Shown: positions 7,459 to 16,784, counted from the stretch's first letter. The stretch: 64,000 nt of DNA from Streptomyces diastatochromogenes (GCA_026913215.1 JAPTYK010000001.1:744001-808000); one strand, 5' to 3'. The notes: generated from the letters alone by a model not told the origin. Numbers and translations: made by a program.

Positions 7459-10229
7459 GCGGCGCCTTCCGTCCGCGCGGCGGGCTGGACGGTGAGGGTG
7501 ATGTGCTGCGCGGTCTCGCCGAGACGTTCTTCGACCTTGGCGGCGTCGTAGCCGGTGACGACGTAGAGGCCGGCGCGGGCGACATCGACGTCGCCCTCCG
7601 GGGGCAGGATGATCTGGTCATCGACGGCGCCGATCCACTGGACGAGGTCGAGCCACCGGGTGCGGTCGGCGAACTCGCGGTCGATGGAGCGGTGGGTGAG
7701 GGTGCCGGAGGTCTCCGGGTAGAGCAGGGTCACACCGGCGGCGCGCAGGCGGGAGTGCTCCAGGCGGGGGTTGGTGCCGCAGGCGAGGTCGGCGGCGATG
7801 CGGGGCAGGTCGAGGCCGGTGGCGAGGCGGACGAGGTGGCCGATGAGGTCGCCGCCGATCCTGCCGTTGACCTCGATGATCCGCGGGCCGGAGGTGGTGA
7901 GGCGCATCTCGACGTGCTGGATGCCGTGGTCGAGGCCGAGTGCGCGGATCGCGGCGGCGGCGATCGGTGCGACTTCGTCGAGCAGCGGGTCGGTGGCGTC
8001 GACGGTGTGGCCGACCTCTTCGAAGTACGGCTCGAAGCCGAGCTTCTTGCGGGTGACGGCGACCGCGTGGGTGTGACCGTGCTGGGTGACGCACTCGACG
8101 CTGATCTCCGGGCCGTCGAGGTACTCCTCGACCAGAACATCCTTATTCTGGCCTCCGTCCAGGCCGGCGCCGGCGGCGGCGAAGCCGAAGGCGCTGGCGA
8201 GGTCCTCGCTGTTGTCGACGCGGATGACGCCGACGCTGCCGGCCTGCCCGGCGGGCTTGAGGACGATCGGGTATCCGATGTCCTCGGCGAGGATGGTGGC
8301 CTCCAGCAGGTTGCGGACGCGGCCGGAGCGCGCGGAGGGGACCTGGTGGGCGGCGAGGAGCCGGCGGGTGGCGTGCTTGTCGCGGCAGTTCTCCATCACG
8401 GCCGGCGGGTTCGTGCGCAGGCCGAGGTACTCGGCGAGCTGGGCGGTGTGGACGAGCAGGTTCTCGTTCCAGGTCAGGACGCCCGCGATGGCGTGCCGGG
8501 CGGTGATCGCCTGTCCGGCGGCGAAGAGCTGGTCGGGGTGGTAGGGGTCGGCGAGTTCGTGGTCGACGACGTGGTCGGCCTCCCAGGTGAGCGGCTGCGG
8601 GGTGATGACGGCGACGTCGTAGGCGGCGGCGACCTGCTTGAGGCAGTAGCCGCGGTACACCTCGTCGCCGGGAGCGACGATCAGGACCGTCGGGCGCCCA
8701 GTGGTCTGCAGGGAAGGGAAGGTCGGGGAGGCGGTCACGGGGAGGTCCTTGTCTTCACGGGTGGCGATGTGGCGGGCGGCGGCGTCCAGCAGGCGGCGCA
8801 TGTCGGTGGCCAGGCCGCCAGGGGTGAGCAGGTGGCCGGCAAGGCCGTTCGCCTCGGCGGCGGGCAGGACAGCGAGTCGGTCGGCCAGGCTGCGGACGAG
8901 GGAGGCGGCGCACAGGGCCTGGTCGGCGCTGAACGGCGAAAGGGGGGTGGTGGTCACGGGGATTCGGGGCTCCAGGCGGTGTATTCGGGTGGGGGCGCGC
9001 ATGGTGGGTTCACGGCGCAGGCGCCAGAAGGCGGTGCTCAGGCCGGCGGCCTGGAGCCCGGCGCAAGCGGTCAGGACGTGGCCGAACGCGGTGGCGGGGG
9101 TGAGGGCGACGAGGAGTCCTGCGACGGGGAAGGGCAGGAGCATCACGAGGATCGTCACCGAGAGGGTGGCGCCGAAGACGCGTTCGGGGATGAGGCGGGA
9201 GCGCAGGGTGCGCAGCACGACGGTCATGCCTCCTTCGCCAGCCATGAGGACGGCGGTCAGGACGAGGAAGTGGGTGTAGTCGCCGGCCTGGGAGACGGCG
9301 AGCCCGGCGAGAGCAGCGACGGCCGCGCTGGCGGTTCCAACGGGCCACAGGCCGAGGCGGTCGATCGCGAAGCGGCACAGCGCGACAGTGAGCAGGGAGG
9401 CTGCTGCTGCGGCGGACCAGATCACGCCGACGGCGGCGCTGGACTGGCCCAGGTGCTGCACGACGATGACCGGGGCTGCGGCCTGCAGGACGCCAGTCGC
9501 CAGGTTGGAGACGGTCAGGCCGGTGATGAGCCAGGCCAGTGCCGGGAGGGAAACGAGGGTCTTCCAACCGGTGCGCAGCCCGGCGAGGGCGGGCGCAGGC
9601 GGCGGGACGAGGCGTGACTCGCGGTGCCAGGGGGCGAGTAGGGCCCCGAGCAGGGAGCAAGCGGCCATCGTCAGCAGAGTTCCGGTGACGCCGACGGCGT
9701 GCAGGAGGAACCCGGCGAGCGCGGGTCCGGCGAGGGTGGCGGTCTGGTCAATGCCGAGGAGGACGGACTGCACCTGGTGCGCGCGGTCGCCGGCATCCTT
9801 GCTCGCGGTCGCGCCGGCGGTCTCGGCGGCGATGTAGGAGAACTCGGTGACGACTCCGGTGATCGCGGCGAGCGCTATCACCGTGATGGTGGCGCCCGTT
9901 CCGCCTGCCTGCGTGGGAAGGATGAAGGCGGCGACGACGACCACCAGGGCGCGCAGGACCGATGCGATGCGGAAGACCCGCTTGGTGCCGTGCCGGTCCA
10001 CCACCTGTCCGGCAAGCGAGAACGCCGCGAGACGGGGCAGCCACTCCAGGGCGAAGGCGAGGCCGGTGAGGGTGGCGGACCGGGTGGTGGCCAGCACGAT
10101 CAGCGGGATGCCGTACGTGGACATCGCGAAGGCGCCGGCGTCGGCCGTACGGGGAAGGTAGATCCGCCGCAGCAGGGACAGCTGGGGCGGCAGAGCGTGC
10201 CGGGGGCCGGCGATCACGAAGTCGGTCAT
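7455..10229 (-). CDS. MFS transporter fused to ATP-grasp ligase, 924 aa
   Basis: One intact reading frame carries an N-terminal major facilitator (about residues 1-410, 12 hydrophobic segments, with DRHGTKRVFR as the cytoplasmic loop after helix 2), a helical linker of about 110 residues, and a C-terminal ATP-grasp domain (about 530-890). In the latter, YPIVLKPAGQAGSVGV is the nucleotide-binding loop and RIIEVNGRIGGDLIGH supplies the acidic and Asn metal ligands of the CPSase-L type. ATP-grasp enzymes of this kind join a carboxylate to an amine. A fused exporter suggests that the ligation product, or a compound modified by it, is pumped out. The start ATG 10229 lies 61 bases after the upstream stop. 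Substrate is unknown. Confidence 0.85.
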   Translation of the reverse strand: MTDFVIAGPRHALPPQLSLLRRIYLPRTADAGAFAMSTYGIPLIVLATTRSATLTGLAFALEWLPRLAAFSLAGQVVDRHGTKRVFRIASVLRALVVVVAAFILPTQAGGTGATITVIALAAITGVVTEFSYIAAETAGATASKDAGDRAHQVQSVLLGIDQTATLAGPALAGFLLHAVGVTGTLLTMAACSLLGALLAPWHRESRLVPPPAPALAGLRTGWKTLVSLPALAWLITGLTVSNLATGVLQAAAPVIVVQHLGQSSAAVGVIWSAAAAASLLTVALCRFAIDRLGLWPVGTASAAVAALAGLAVSQAGDYTHFLVLTAVLMAGEGGMTVVLRTLRSRLIPERVFGATLSVTILVMLLPFPVAGLLVALTPATAFGHVLTACAGLQAAGLSTAFWRLRREPTMRAPTRIHRLEPRIPVTTTPLSPFSADQALCAASLVRSLADRLAVLPAAEANGLAGHLLTPGGLATDMRRLLDAAARHIATREDKDLPVTASPTFPSLQTTGRPTVLIVAPGDEVYRGYCLKQVAAAYDVAVITPQPLTWEADHVVDHELADPYHPDQLFAAGQAITARHAIAGVLTWNENLLVHTAQLAEYLGLRTNPPAVMENCRDKHATRRLLAAHQVPSARSGRVRNLLEATILAEDIGYPIVLKPAGQAGSVGVIRVDNSEDLASAFGFAAAGAGLDGGQNKDVLVEEYLDGPEISVECVTQHGHTHAVAVTRKKLGFEPYFEEVGHTVDATDPLLDEVAPIAAAAIRALGLDHGIQHVEMRLTTSGPRIIEVNGRIGGDLIGHLVRLATGLDLPRIAADLACGTNPRLEHSRLRAAGVTLLYPETSGTLTHRSIDREFADRTRWLDLVQWIGAVDDQIILPPEGDVDVARAGLYVVTGYDAAKVEERLGETAQHITLTVQPAARTEGAA

Positions 10230-10290
10230 GGGCTTTCGTCGGAGATCAGAAGCGGCGCCCGCCGCAGGCGGGTGGAAGAAGGAGGAGCGG

Positions 10291-10716
10291 CTACCGTCCG
10301 CCGCGGCGGGGCGACGGCAGACGGGACGGTGCCGGGGGCGGCTTGGGCGTGCCGCTGAGGTCGGCATAGCTGTTGGTGAGCAGCCGCAGGAGCTGGATGC
10401 CTTCGCCTCTGCGAGCGACGAGCGTGTCGATCTCGGTGCCGAGGGACTGCAGCAGCCCGTCGGTGGAGCCGTGCCGGTAGCGGTCGCGGCCCCGGGTCAC
10501 GGACTGGAGCTGGCTGATGGCCATATCCGCCCGCTGCAGGAGCTTCTGCTGCACCTCGTCGACGTTGTCCGCGGTCTCGCGGATCAGGCCGGTGACCGTG
10601 GCGAGAGCGGTGCCGGGCGGGTGGGAGCGGAGGACGAGGCCGCGGGCGGCGAGGGCGTCGCGGGCGGTCTTCGTCCCCAGGGCCACCACCGGCCGCGGCT
10701 CGGCGGCCTCACTCAC
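10291..10716 (-). CDS. Helical protein of unknown function, 141 aa
   Basis: The protein has a short N-terminal segment, then almost continuous amphipathic helix (DNVDEVQQKLLQRADMAISQ, EIDTLVARRGEGIQLLRLL) and a Pro-rich basic tail. The start GTG 10716 overlaps the stop of the HxlR-type regulator gene as GTGA, so translation is probably coupled. It may be a dimeric coiled coil. Similar helical proteins occur repeatedly in the element (22549, 26837, 37562, 42854), but identity is too low by eye to call them one family. Confidence 0.6.
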   Translation of the reverse strand: MSEAAEPRPVVALGTKTARDALAARGLVLRSHPPGTALATVTGLIRETADNVDEVQQKLLQRADMAISQLQSVTRGRDRYRHGSTDGLLQSLGTEIDTLVARRGEGIQLLRLLTNSYADLSGTPKPPPAPSRLPSPRRGGR

Positions 10717-11559
10717 CGGCGCACGCCTCCCACCGGAGACGCCGGCGCCTTGACCGGACGGGCGACCGGCGGGTGGGAGAAGAGGTCGCCGGACTTCCAC
10801 GAGGGCACGGCCGGGGCCGTCATCAGCACGGCACTGGCAACCCTGGTCTGGGAGGCGGGCTGGGTCGGCACAGCAGCTGGCCGTGCCGGAGCACGGCGGG
10901 CAGGGGGCTGGCCGGTGGCCCAGGCGGTGAGCGCCTGGTAGGCGGGAGCCAGAGCGCGGCCGGCGGCGGTGAGCGTGAACTTCCTTTCGCTGTCCCGCCC
11001 CACGAGGCCCTTACCAACGAGGTGGTTGAGCGGGTAATAGATCGACGTGGGGTAGGTCTCGGGCAGGACGGAGGAGGCGAGGGCAGCGGCGGTGGAGGCG
11101 CCGCGGTCACTCAGCGCCCACAGGATCGCCGTGGTGTGCCGGGGGGGAGATCAGGGCGAGGGCGTCTTCGATCTCCTCGGCCTTGGCCACCGGTCGGGTC
11201 GCCGTCTCCTTGGTGACGGGGTCCTCCACGGTCGGCCGCTCCAGGTGCTTCGTCCCCCACACGGCGAAGTGGTCGAGCACGGGCAGCAGCCCGACGCCCC
11301 GGTCGGTGAGCCCGTAGACCACGTGGCGGCGGCTGTGCTCGGTGCGCCGCACCAGGCCGTCGGCTTGCAGATCGCGAAGTTTCGGGTGGAGCTGGCCATC
11401 GGCCATCCACGGCATGCTTGCCTTGAGGTCGGAGTAGCGGGCGGGGGTCGCCAGGCTCATCAGCACCCAGGCGTTCCACCTCGGCGAGATCGCCTCCAGG
11501 GCCTGGACCACCAGGTCGAGGTCACGGTGCGCGGGGTCGGGCAGGCCGGATGCGGGCAT
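10713..11559 (-). CDS. HxlR/MarR-type regulator with two winged helices
   Basis: The first 110 residues are an HxlR-like winged helix: ISPRWNAWVLMSLATPARYS, LHPKLRDLQADGLVRRTEH and VVYGLTDRGVGLLPVLDHFA. A second winged helix follows (TAILWALSDRGASTAAALAS, YPLNHLVGKGLVGRDSERKF, LTAAGRALAPAYQALTAW). The two halves lie in different frames, broken at a run of seven G at 11141-11147, a classic homopolymer error site; together they make about 281 residues. The start ATG 11559 has AGGAG upstream. It probably binds DNA as a repressor and is a candidate for the palindromes at 12932, 16919 and 33654. Confidence 0.75.
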
Positions 11560-11591
11560 GGAAGTACTCCTGAGGCGTGGTGGTGGGGTGT

Positions 11592-11987
11592 TCAGCGGGT
11601 GCGTGCGGTGGTCGCGGCCGGGGCAGGCGCCTGGGCGACGGGCGTGGCTGCGGGGGCCGGGGCGCGGTAGAGGCTCTGGATCACGGCGGAGGCGAAGCGG
11701 CCCTGGGTGTCGCGGGTGGCGACCGATTCGGCGATCCGACGGCTGCAGTCGAGGAGATGGCCGGGGGTGGCGGGGCCAATGTCACGGCCCGGGTCGGCGA
11801 GCTGGAGAAGCCGCTCGCGCTGGAACTCGATGTTCTTCTCCGCCAGTTCGACATTGGCCAGCGCGTCGAGGAGGGTGGTCAGCATGTTCGGCCGGTCAGT
11901 GGTGGCGATGGCGACAAGCTCGGCCCGGGGCCTGCCGTAGAGCGATTCGATCCGCTCGGCAAGTTGGTCGGATACGGGGTGGGGCAA
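11592..11987 (-). CDS. Small helical protein, 131 aa
   Basis: Reads MPHPVSDQLAERIESLYGRP then two long helices (MLTTLLDALANVELAEKNIE, LLDCSRRIAESVATRDTQG) and an Ala/Pro-rich tail. The TTG start at 11987 immediately follows the TGA of the upstream gene (TGATTG), indicating coupled translation. No family is recognised. It belongs to a run of four small helical proteins between 11.6 and 13.7 kb. Confidence 0.6.
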   Translation of the reverse strand: MPHPVSDQLAERIESLYGRPRAELVAIATTDRPNMLTTLLDALANVELAEKNIEFQRERLLQLADPGRDIGPATPGHLLDCSRRIAESVATRDTQGRFASAVIQSLYRAPAPAATPVAQAPAPAATTARTR

Positions 11988-12407
11988 TCAGCGCCCCTTC
12001 GCCCGGCGGGCCGTCGTCTGCTCCGCCGGTACGGCTCGGGCACTGATCACCGGTTGGTTGAACGTGACCGCAGGCTGGCGCTCGGACGGGGGTTCGGAGC
12101 GCAAGACCTTGTCAAGGGCGGTCAGATAGCCGCGTCGGGCCTGGAGCGCGGCCTCCATCCAGTACGCGTCCATCCGCAGCTCGTCCTCCGACAGGTCGTC
12201 CATCGGGCGGTCCGGGGCGCTGCGGTCGTGGACGCGGCCGCGTACCCAGGCCACCTGCTGTTCGGCTACGGCCAGGAACGCTCGCAGTTCCAGGGCTTCA
12301 CGCAGGTGCCGGGTGGGGTTGGGGGCGGCGAGCAGCTGGTCGAGTGGGGCTCCGAAGACCTCGGCGAAGCGCTCGTCCCGGCTGCTGGGCTTGATGGGGG
12401 TACTCAT
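11988..12407 (-). CDS. Small helical protein, 139 aa
   Basis: The protein reads MSTPIKPSSRDERFAEVFG and then helices rich in Leu/Ala (LREALELRAFLAVAEQQVAW, MDAYWMEAALQARRGYLTAL), with a basic tail. Its ATG at 12407 overlaps the restored stop codon of the upstream gene as ATGA, which supports both the start and the frameshift correction of that neighbour. The pairing of acidic helices with a basic Pro/Ala tail resembles the neighbouring gene at 11592-11987, perhaps an old duplication. No function is known. Confidence 0.6.
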   Translation of the reverse strand: MSTPIKPSSRDERFAEVFGAPLDQLLAAPNPTRHLREALELRAFLAVAEQQVAWVRGRVHDRSAPDRPMDDLSEDELRMDAYWMEAALQARRGYLTALDKVLRSEPPSERQPAVTFNQPVISARAVPAEQTTARRAKGR

Positions 12408-12843
12408 CGGCGGGTCCTTGCGGGTGCAGGGGCGGCCTGCGGGACCGGGGTGGTGGTCAGGACGGGTCCGGTCCGGCGGACGGCGAGGCTGGTGGCCGGC
12501 TGCTCGGGCAGGGGTAGTCCTCCAGGAGGTGGCGCACGGTCAGCGCCCGGCCGTCGCGGATCGTCAGCGCGGTACCGACACGCTGCGCCAGCGTCATGAC
12601 CTGTTCGTCCAGCTCACCGACGGGGGCCGACTGCAGCGCTTCGACCAGCTCGTCCTCGGCGGAGGTGAGCAGGCGCTGGGCTTCTTCGAGCTCCTCGTAC
12701 CAGAGGACGACCGCGCTGGACAGGAACGAGATCGCGCCGCGGGCGGCGGCCACGGTCTCACGCAGCTCACTCACGGGGACGCCGAAGCGATCCTCGATCT
12801 GACGGGCGATGGCGCGCAGGACGTCGTCGGTTTCGTCGGACAC
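12404..12843 (-). CDS. Small helical protein, frameshift near its end
   Basis: Begins VSDETDDVLRAIARQIEDRF (GTG 12843, AGGAG upstream) and is helical for 110 residues. The nominal frame would stop at 12457, but adding one base near 12515 gives the tail EQPATSLAVRRTGPVLTTT and a stop that exactly overlaps the next ATG (ATGA at 12404-12407). I therefore take this longer, corrected form of about 146 residues. The 17-bp palindrome at 12932-12948 lies about 90 bases upstream and may control this small operon. Confidence 0.6.
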
Positions 12844-12931
12844 GGGCAGACTCCTCTCCTTGAAACGGACAGGGGGGGGAGGCCCGGAAGCGGTCGCTCC
12901 GGGCGGGTGATCTCTAGGATCCGGAGAATCC

Positions 12932-12948
12932 CCGGTTCACCTAACCGG
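12932..12948. promoter_or_regulatory. 17-bp palindrome, possible operator
   Basis: CCGGTTCACCTAACCGG has perfect 6-base arms. A copy differing at only two positions lies at 33654-33670, and the half-site CCGGTTnnCC occurs twice, inverted, in the large palindrome at 16919-16991. The site overlaps the restored stop codon of the gene at 12937-13685 and lies about 90 bases before the start at 12843. Confidence 0.5.
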
Positions 12949-13685
12949 CGATTTGCTGGTACCTTCCGCCGCTCCCTCCACCCGGTCAGCGGGTACGCCC
13001 CCGGGCGGAGGGCGGATCCGCAGGCCCTGCTGGGAGGCCGCGGGCAGGGCTGGACGGGGTAGCGGCAGCGGGGTGCCGCGGTCCTCCAACCAGTCACGAG
13101 CGGCCTTTGCGGTCTCGAAGGCGCCCTCCCGTAGCCGGTGGGTGCCTGCCTGGAGGTCGGTGACTTCGAGCAGCAGACGGTAGGGGTGCGACCTCGGGGA
13201 TTCACGACCTCCAGCAGCACCGCGGTCTCCTGCGTCGGATAACCCTCGGCGGCGTAACTCTCCACGAGCGAATAACGGTTGGCAGGATTGCGAAGACGTC
13301 GCTCCAGGACCGTGGTGGTGTCGTCGGCGGGCAGGGTTCCGTAGTCGTCCGGCAGGTAGATGGCCTCATCGCAACAACCGCGCCGGATGAGCCAGGACTG
13401 CGCGAGCACCAGTAGCGGGAGCCGCTCGCTGTCGAACGTGAAGGTCCGGGAGGCGACGTCCCGTGTGAGGTGCAGGGCGACAAGCGGCGAGGCGCCGGGG
13501 ACGCCGAAGACGGTGGAGTCGTCGTGCAAAACGAGGAAGGTGTGGCGGCCGTCGGCCGTGTGGTGCTTGACCAGGGTGGTCAACTCGCACAGCGAGATAC
13601 GGTCGTCGAAGTCGCTTCCGACCTCTGGCGTGGCCGGCCGGTATCCGTTGAGCCGAAAGTCCAGGTCGTACAGGGGATAGGGCAA
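12937..13685 (-). CDS. Unidentified protein, about 249 aa, one frameshift
   Basis: Starts MPYPLYDLDFRLNGYRPATP at TTG 13685 with AAGGA 7 bases upstream. The first 160 residues have a beta-rich pattern (RHTFLVLHDDSTVFGVPGAS, LVALHLTRDVASRTFTFD). Near 13188 the frame shifts by one base; the corrected end runs HPYRLLLEVTDLQAGTHRLR, then a helix, then a Pro-rich tail, and stops at TGA 12937-12939. No family is recognised. It lies between the winged-helix gene and the helical-protein operon, all on the same strand. Confidence 0.55.
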
Positions 13686-13712
13686 ATGGGATCCTTGGGT
13701 GCTGGGAGCGGC

Positions 13713-14439
13713 TCAGCGGCGGGCTTGTGGGGCGGTGGGCCAGGCACCGGGCCGTGGGGCAGGGCTGGCGGCGGCCGGGGCTGCGGGCCGGGTGGTGAGC
13801 GCGGCGCGGCCTGCGTCGGTGAGGGTGACCGGCTGGCCGGCGTGCAGGGCACGGGATGCGTCGCGCTGGACGAGACCCGCCCGTTCCAGCCGCTCGTAGT
13901 CCTGCTGAGTGATCCTCGTACCGGACCCGGTGACCACGGACAGTCGCTGCGTGAGCAGGTGTTGGTGCAGCTTCGCGCCCTGGCTGATCGCCAGGAGCAG
14001 GGCGATCTCGCGGGCCTTCAGGTCGGTGTGGCCGGCCGGGCTCCGGGCGGCGTTCGCTTCCATAGGTTCGAGGACGTCGGACAGGTCCGTCTCGCGGGCG
14101 CCTCGGACGCGGACGGCCTCCTGAGCTGCTCGACCGTGCGGTCGATGCGTGGGAAGAGCGCCGAGTTCATCGGGTACTCGCCGCTCGCGAGGCGCTGGAG
14201 GAACACGCGGTAGAAAGTCACGGACTGCTCGGCGTTGGACAGTGACCGGTGGCGGCGGCGACGCTCGCGGTCTGCTCGTCGAGGAGGCCGCGGTCGTGGT
14301 CGCGCCAGAGCCGGTCGACGGTGAAGCCGAGGGCGGCCTCGACTCGGTGGTCGAGGGATGTCAGGGCCTTGCGGACAGATGTCGTGGATCGGGGCACGGG
14401 CGTGTCCAGCCGGGTTCGGTCACTGCTGTCGGCAGTCAT
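13713..14439 (-). CDS. Winged-helix protein, about 241 aa, two frameshifts
   Basis: Three pieces in three frames read as one protein: MTADSSDRTRLDTPVPRSTT (ATG 14439), VTFYRVFLQRLASGEYPMNS, and a C-terminal winged helix (LLLAISQGAKLHQHLLTQRL, RITQQDYERLERAGLVQRDA, VTLTDAGRAALTT). The joins are near 14235 and 14125. The N-terminal half is helical. The layout (helical half, then winged helix, then Pro/Ala tail) matches the protein at 43496-44308, so the two are probably paralogues that act as DNA-binding regulators of the element. Confidence 0.6.
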
Positions 14440-14803
14440 GCCGCGCTGCGACGTCCTGGTCGCCGGTGTCCTCGACGGCTTCGTAGCGGTCCGGGGAGCA
14501 GCTGTCGGGGGCCTGCGCGCAGGAGGATTCCTCCTGGGCCGCGCAGCAGCAGGGGGCGGACAGCAGGACGGCGAGTTCCTGCCCGGCGGCGAGGCGGTCG
14601 ACGAGGATGTCGGTGCAGGCGTGGGCACCGTCCGGCGAGGTGTCCGGGTGGGGGGCGGTCATGGTCTCCAGCAGGCGGCGCTCCAGCTGCTGGACCTCGA
14701 CGTAGGTCTCCAGCAGGGCGCGGTGGTGGGGGTTCTCGGGCTCGGCGGGGAGCTCCAGGAGGTTCGCGGCGAAGTGGTCGAGGAAGTTCGGGAAGGCTGT
14801 CAA
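14420..14803 (-). CDS. Small helical protein, 127 aa
   Basis: Reads LTAFPNFLDHFAANLLELPA from TTG 14803, which overlaps the stop of the RelE-like gene as TTGA. A central helix (LLETYVEVQQLERRLLETM) is followed by HACTDILVDRLAAGQELAVL and a Cys-rich patch (APCCCAAQEESSCAQAPDSC) that might bind metal. The stop overlaps the next gene by 20 bases. Position directly after a RelE-like toxin could suggest an antitoxin, but the sequence shows no known antitoxin DNA-binding motif. Confidence 0.5.
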   Translation of the reverse strand: MTAFPNFLDHFAANLLELPAEPENPHHRALLETYVEVQQLERRLLETMTAPHPDTSPDGAHACTDILVDRLAAGQELAVLLSAPCCCAAQEESSCAQAPDSCSPDRYEAVEDTGDQDVAARHDCRQQ

Positions 14804-15277
14804 CGTATGGCTTTCGTGGTGAGGACGGCGGGCTGGGCGGGGCGGGGAAGTCCGGGCGGTGGGCCGGGCTTCGGGATCGCGCGGTAGGCGTCGATCTGGG
14901 ATGAGCGGGTGCGGGCAGCGTGGGCGCGGGCGCCGACCGGGCGGCGGGTGATGCCGAGGCGCTGGGCGCGGTGTCGTAGACGTCGTGGTTGGCCCGGGGT
15001 CGGACGGCCACGACGTGGATCTCCATGGGGTGGGCCGAGGTCGCCGGGGCCGGCCGCAGCGCGTAGACGATCCGCCACGCGGCCCGGTGGTCGACGTAGA
15101 GCTTGCGCAGTCCGGCCAGTTCGGCCGTGAGCTTGCTCCCGTGCCGGTCGGCATTGACGACGTCCTGCAGCAGCGCGAGGGACAGGTCGCGGATGTCGCC
15201 CGGGGCCTGGAGCAGGTCGGTCAGGGCGCGCGGGTCGAAGGTGAGGCCGAAGGCGGGCGGCGGCCCTCGGCGGTCAT
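14800..15277 (-). CDS. RelE/ParE-like toxin, two frameshifts
   Basis: The core reads LTFDPRALTDLLQAPGDIRD, then LAGLRKLYVDHRAAWRIVYA and MEIHVVAVRPRANHDVYDTA, the beta-hairpin/helix pattern of RelE/ParE family mRNA interferases and gyrase poisons, with Lys/Arg/Arg residues on the central strands. The start ATG 15277 overlaps the DUF4913 stop as ATGA. Frame changes near 15250 and 14975 are needed to join the N-terminus and the Pro-rich C-terminal tail (about 158 residues in all). No ordinary antitoxin is adjacent; the DUF4913 protein and the helical protein at 14420 are the only coupled partners. RelE-like genes next to DUF4913 on Streptomyces elements may serve plasmid stability. Confidence 0.65.
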
Positions 15278-15899
15278 TCCTCCGCCTGCCCCGTCTCGGC
15301 GTCGCGGGCGACGGCGCGCACGGAGCGGCCGGGACCGCGAAGGAGACGGTGCGAGGGACGCTCGGGGTCGGTCTGGCAGGCGGACAGCGGCCCGCCCGCG
15401 GCCCGGACGGCGGCCATGCAGTGGGTGAGGAAGTCCCGGTGCCAGACGAACGGGCCAGCCGGGCCGGCTTCGGGGTCCTTGTGCTGCAGGTAGGCCATCC
15501 ACAGGGCGTGGAGCCAGGCGACGACGTCGAGGTGCTCCTGCCACTGGTCACACCAGGGGAGGCGGTGGTGACCTCGGTCCCGTACGTGGGCATGAGGAAG
15601 TCCTCCACCCAGTCGGTGAGCAGGTCCAGCTCGCTCTCGTACTCCTCGCCGTCCAGTTCCAGGATCGGCCGCGGCTCCGGCGGCATGATCGACGCAGTGG
15701 GCATCGGCGGCAGGCCGAAGCCGGGCAGCGACGTCGGTCCCGGTGCGGCGGCGAGGTGATCAAGCTGCCGGGCCTGCTCGGCGGAGCGGTCGAGCAGCTT
15801 GCGGACGGTGGCCTGGATGCTGTCCAGGTCGCCTTCCGGGAGGCGCACCGGGTCGAATTCCCCGGCGGCGCCGAATTCTTCCAGAGGGTCAGGCACCAA
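15274..15899 (-). CDS. DUF4913 protein, about 208 aa, one frameshift
   Basis: The DUF4913 pattern is plain: LDLLTDWVEDFLMPTYG, then PWCDQWQEHLDVVAWLHALW and FVWHRDFLTHCMAAVRAAGG. The join between the first and second parts lies near 15555. The start is TTG 15899, preceded by GGAGGAGG at a good distance; the open frame runs a little further upstream but lacks a binding site there. The N-terminal 80 residues are acidic and helical. DUF4913 proteins are typical of actinomycete conjugative plasmids and of unknown function. Confidence 0.75.
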
Positions 15900-16028
15900 G
15901 GAAATCTCCTCCTCCGGCGCACGCGGCAGCCGGAAATTCAAGAATGATCGATGGGCGGCAGGATTCGGCTCCGCGTGAATGTGGAAAACAAGCCATCAGA
16001 AGCTCGCCTTTATGCGGATCCGGCGAGG

Positions 16029-16784
16029 TCAGGCGGTCAGGGTGAGATCGTCCTGGCTGAGGGTCTGGTGGAGCGTGGCGGTGAGGCGGTCGGAGGCGAT
16101 CTCGGCGTAGTGCCGGGTCTTCTCGACGCCGATGAAGTCGCGGCCCTCCAGGAGCGCGGCCACGCCGGTGGAGCCGGAGCCGCAGGTGAAGTCGAGGACG
16201 GTGCCGCCGGGCGGGCAGATCTTCACCAGCTCGCGCATCACCTCGACCGGCTTCTGCGTGATGTGCTGCCGGTTCTTGCCCGAGGGCTGCGAGGCCGAGT
16301 AGAGGCCCGGGAGGTAGACCGGGTTGCGGGAGCCGTCGATCGAACCGTTACTCGCCCACACGATGAACTCGCAGTTCTGCGTGAACCGGCCCTTCTGCGG
16401 GCGGGCCTGTGGCTTGTGCCAGGCCAGGACACCGCGCCACAGCCAGCCGGCCGCCTGGATCGCGTCGGTGGTGACCGGCAGCTGCCGCCAGTCGGTGAAC
16501 AGCAGCGCCGTCCCGCCCGGTTTCGTCAGCCGGTGGGCCTCGGTCATGATCTGGGTCAACCAGAAGCCGTAAGACCTTTGGTCCATGTTCTCGCCGGGGA
16601 AGTCCGCCAGCTCATGGCCGGCGTCGGCGGAGGTGTACTTCTGCCGGGCCGTACGGGAGGTGCGTTCCTTCGCGGTCCGGCCCCCGGAGTTGTACGGCGG
16701 GTCGGTGATGACCGCGTCCACGCAGTCGTCCGGGAGGCCTGCCAGGACGCCGAGGGCATCGCCGTGGTGCAGGGAAAAAGACAA
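16029..16784 (-). CDS. DNA N4/N6 methyltransferase (beta class), 251 aa
   Basis: DPPYNSGG near residue 30 is the catalytic motif IV of adenine-N6/cytosine-N4 methyltransferases, and the later TVLDFTCGSGSTGVAALLEG is the S-adenosylmethionine motif I. That order (IV before I) defines the beta class. QKPVEVMRELVKIC fits motif X. The enzyme would methylate an unknown site on DNA. No restriction nuclease gene is next to it, so it is probably a solitary modification enzyme that marks or protects the element. TTG 16784 is chosen as the start because the extra upstream residues look non-coding; GTG 16835 is possible. It is the first gene of the leftward arm. Confidence 0.85.
   Translation of the reverse strand: MSFSLHHGDALGVLAGLPDDCVDAVITDPPYNSGGRTAKERTSRTARQKYTSADAGHELADFPGENMDQRSYGFWLTQIMTEAHRLTKPGGTALLFTDWRQLPVTTDAIQAAGWLWRGVLAWHKPQARPQKGRFTQNCEFIVWASNGSIDGSRNPVYLPGLYSASQPSGKNRQHITQKPVEVMRELVKICPPGGTVLDFTCGSGSTGVAALLEGRDFIGVEKTRHYAEIASDRLTATLHQTLSQDDLTLTA

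Noticed and set aside
7332..9617. A 761-codon open frame opposite the MFS/ATP-grasp gene
   Set aside because: It is the antisense shadow of the transporter gene: Gly/Val/Asp-rich low-complexity protein without motifs.
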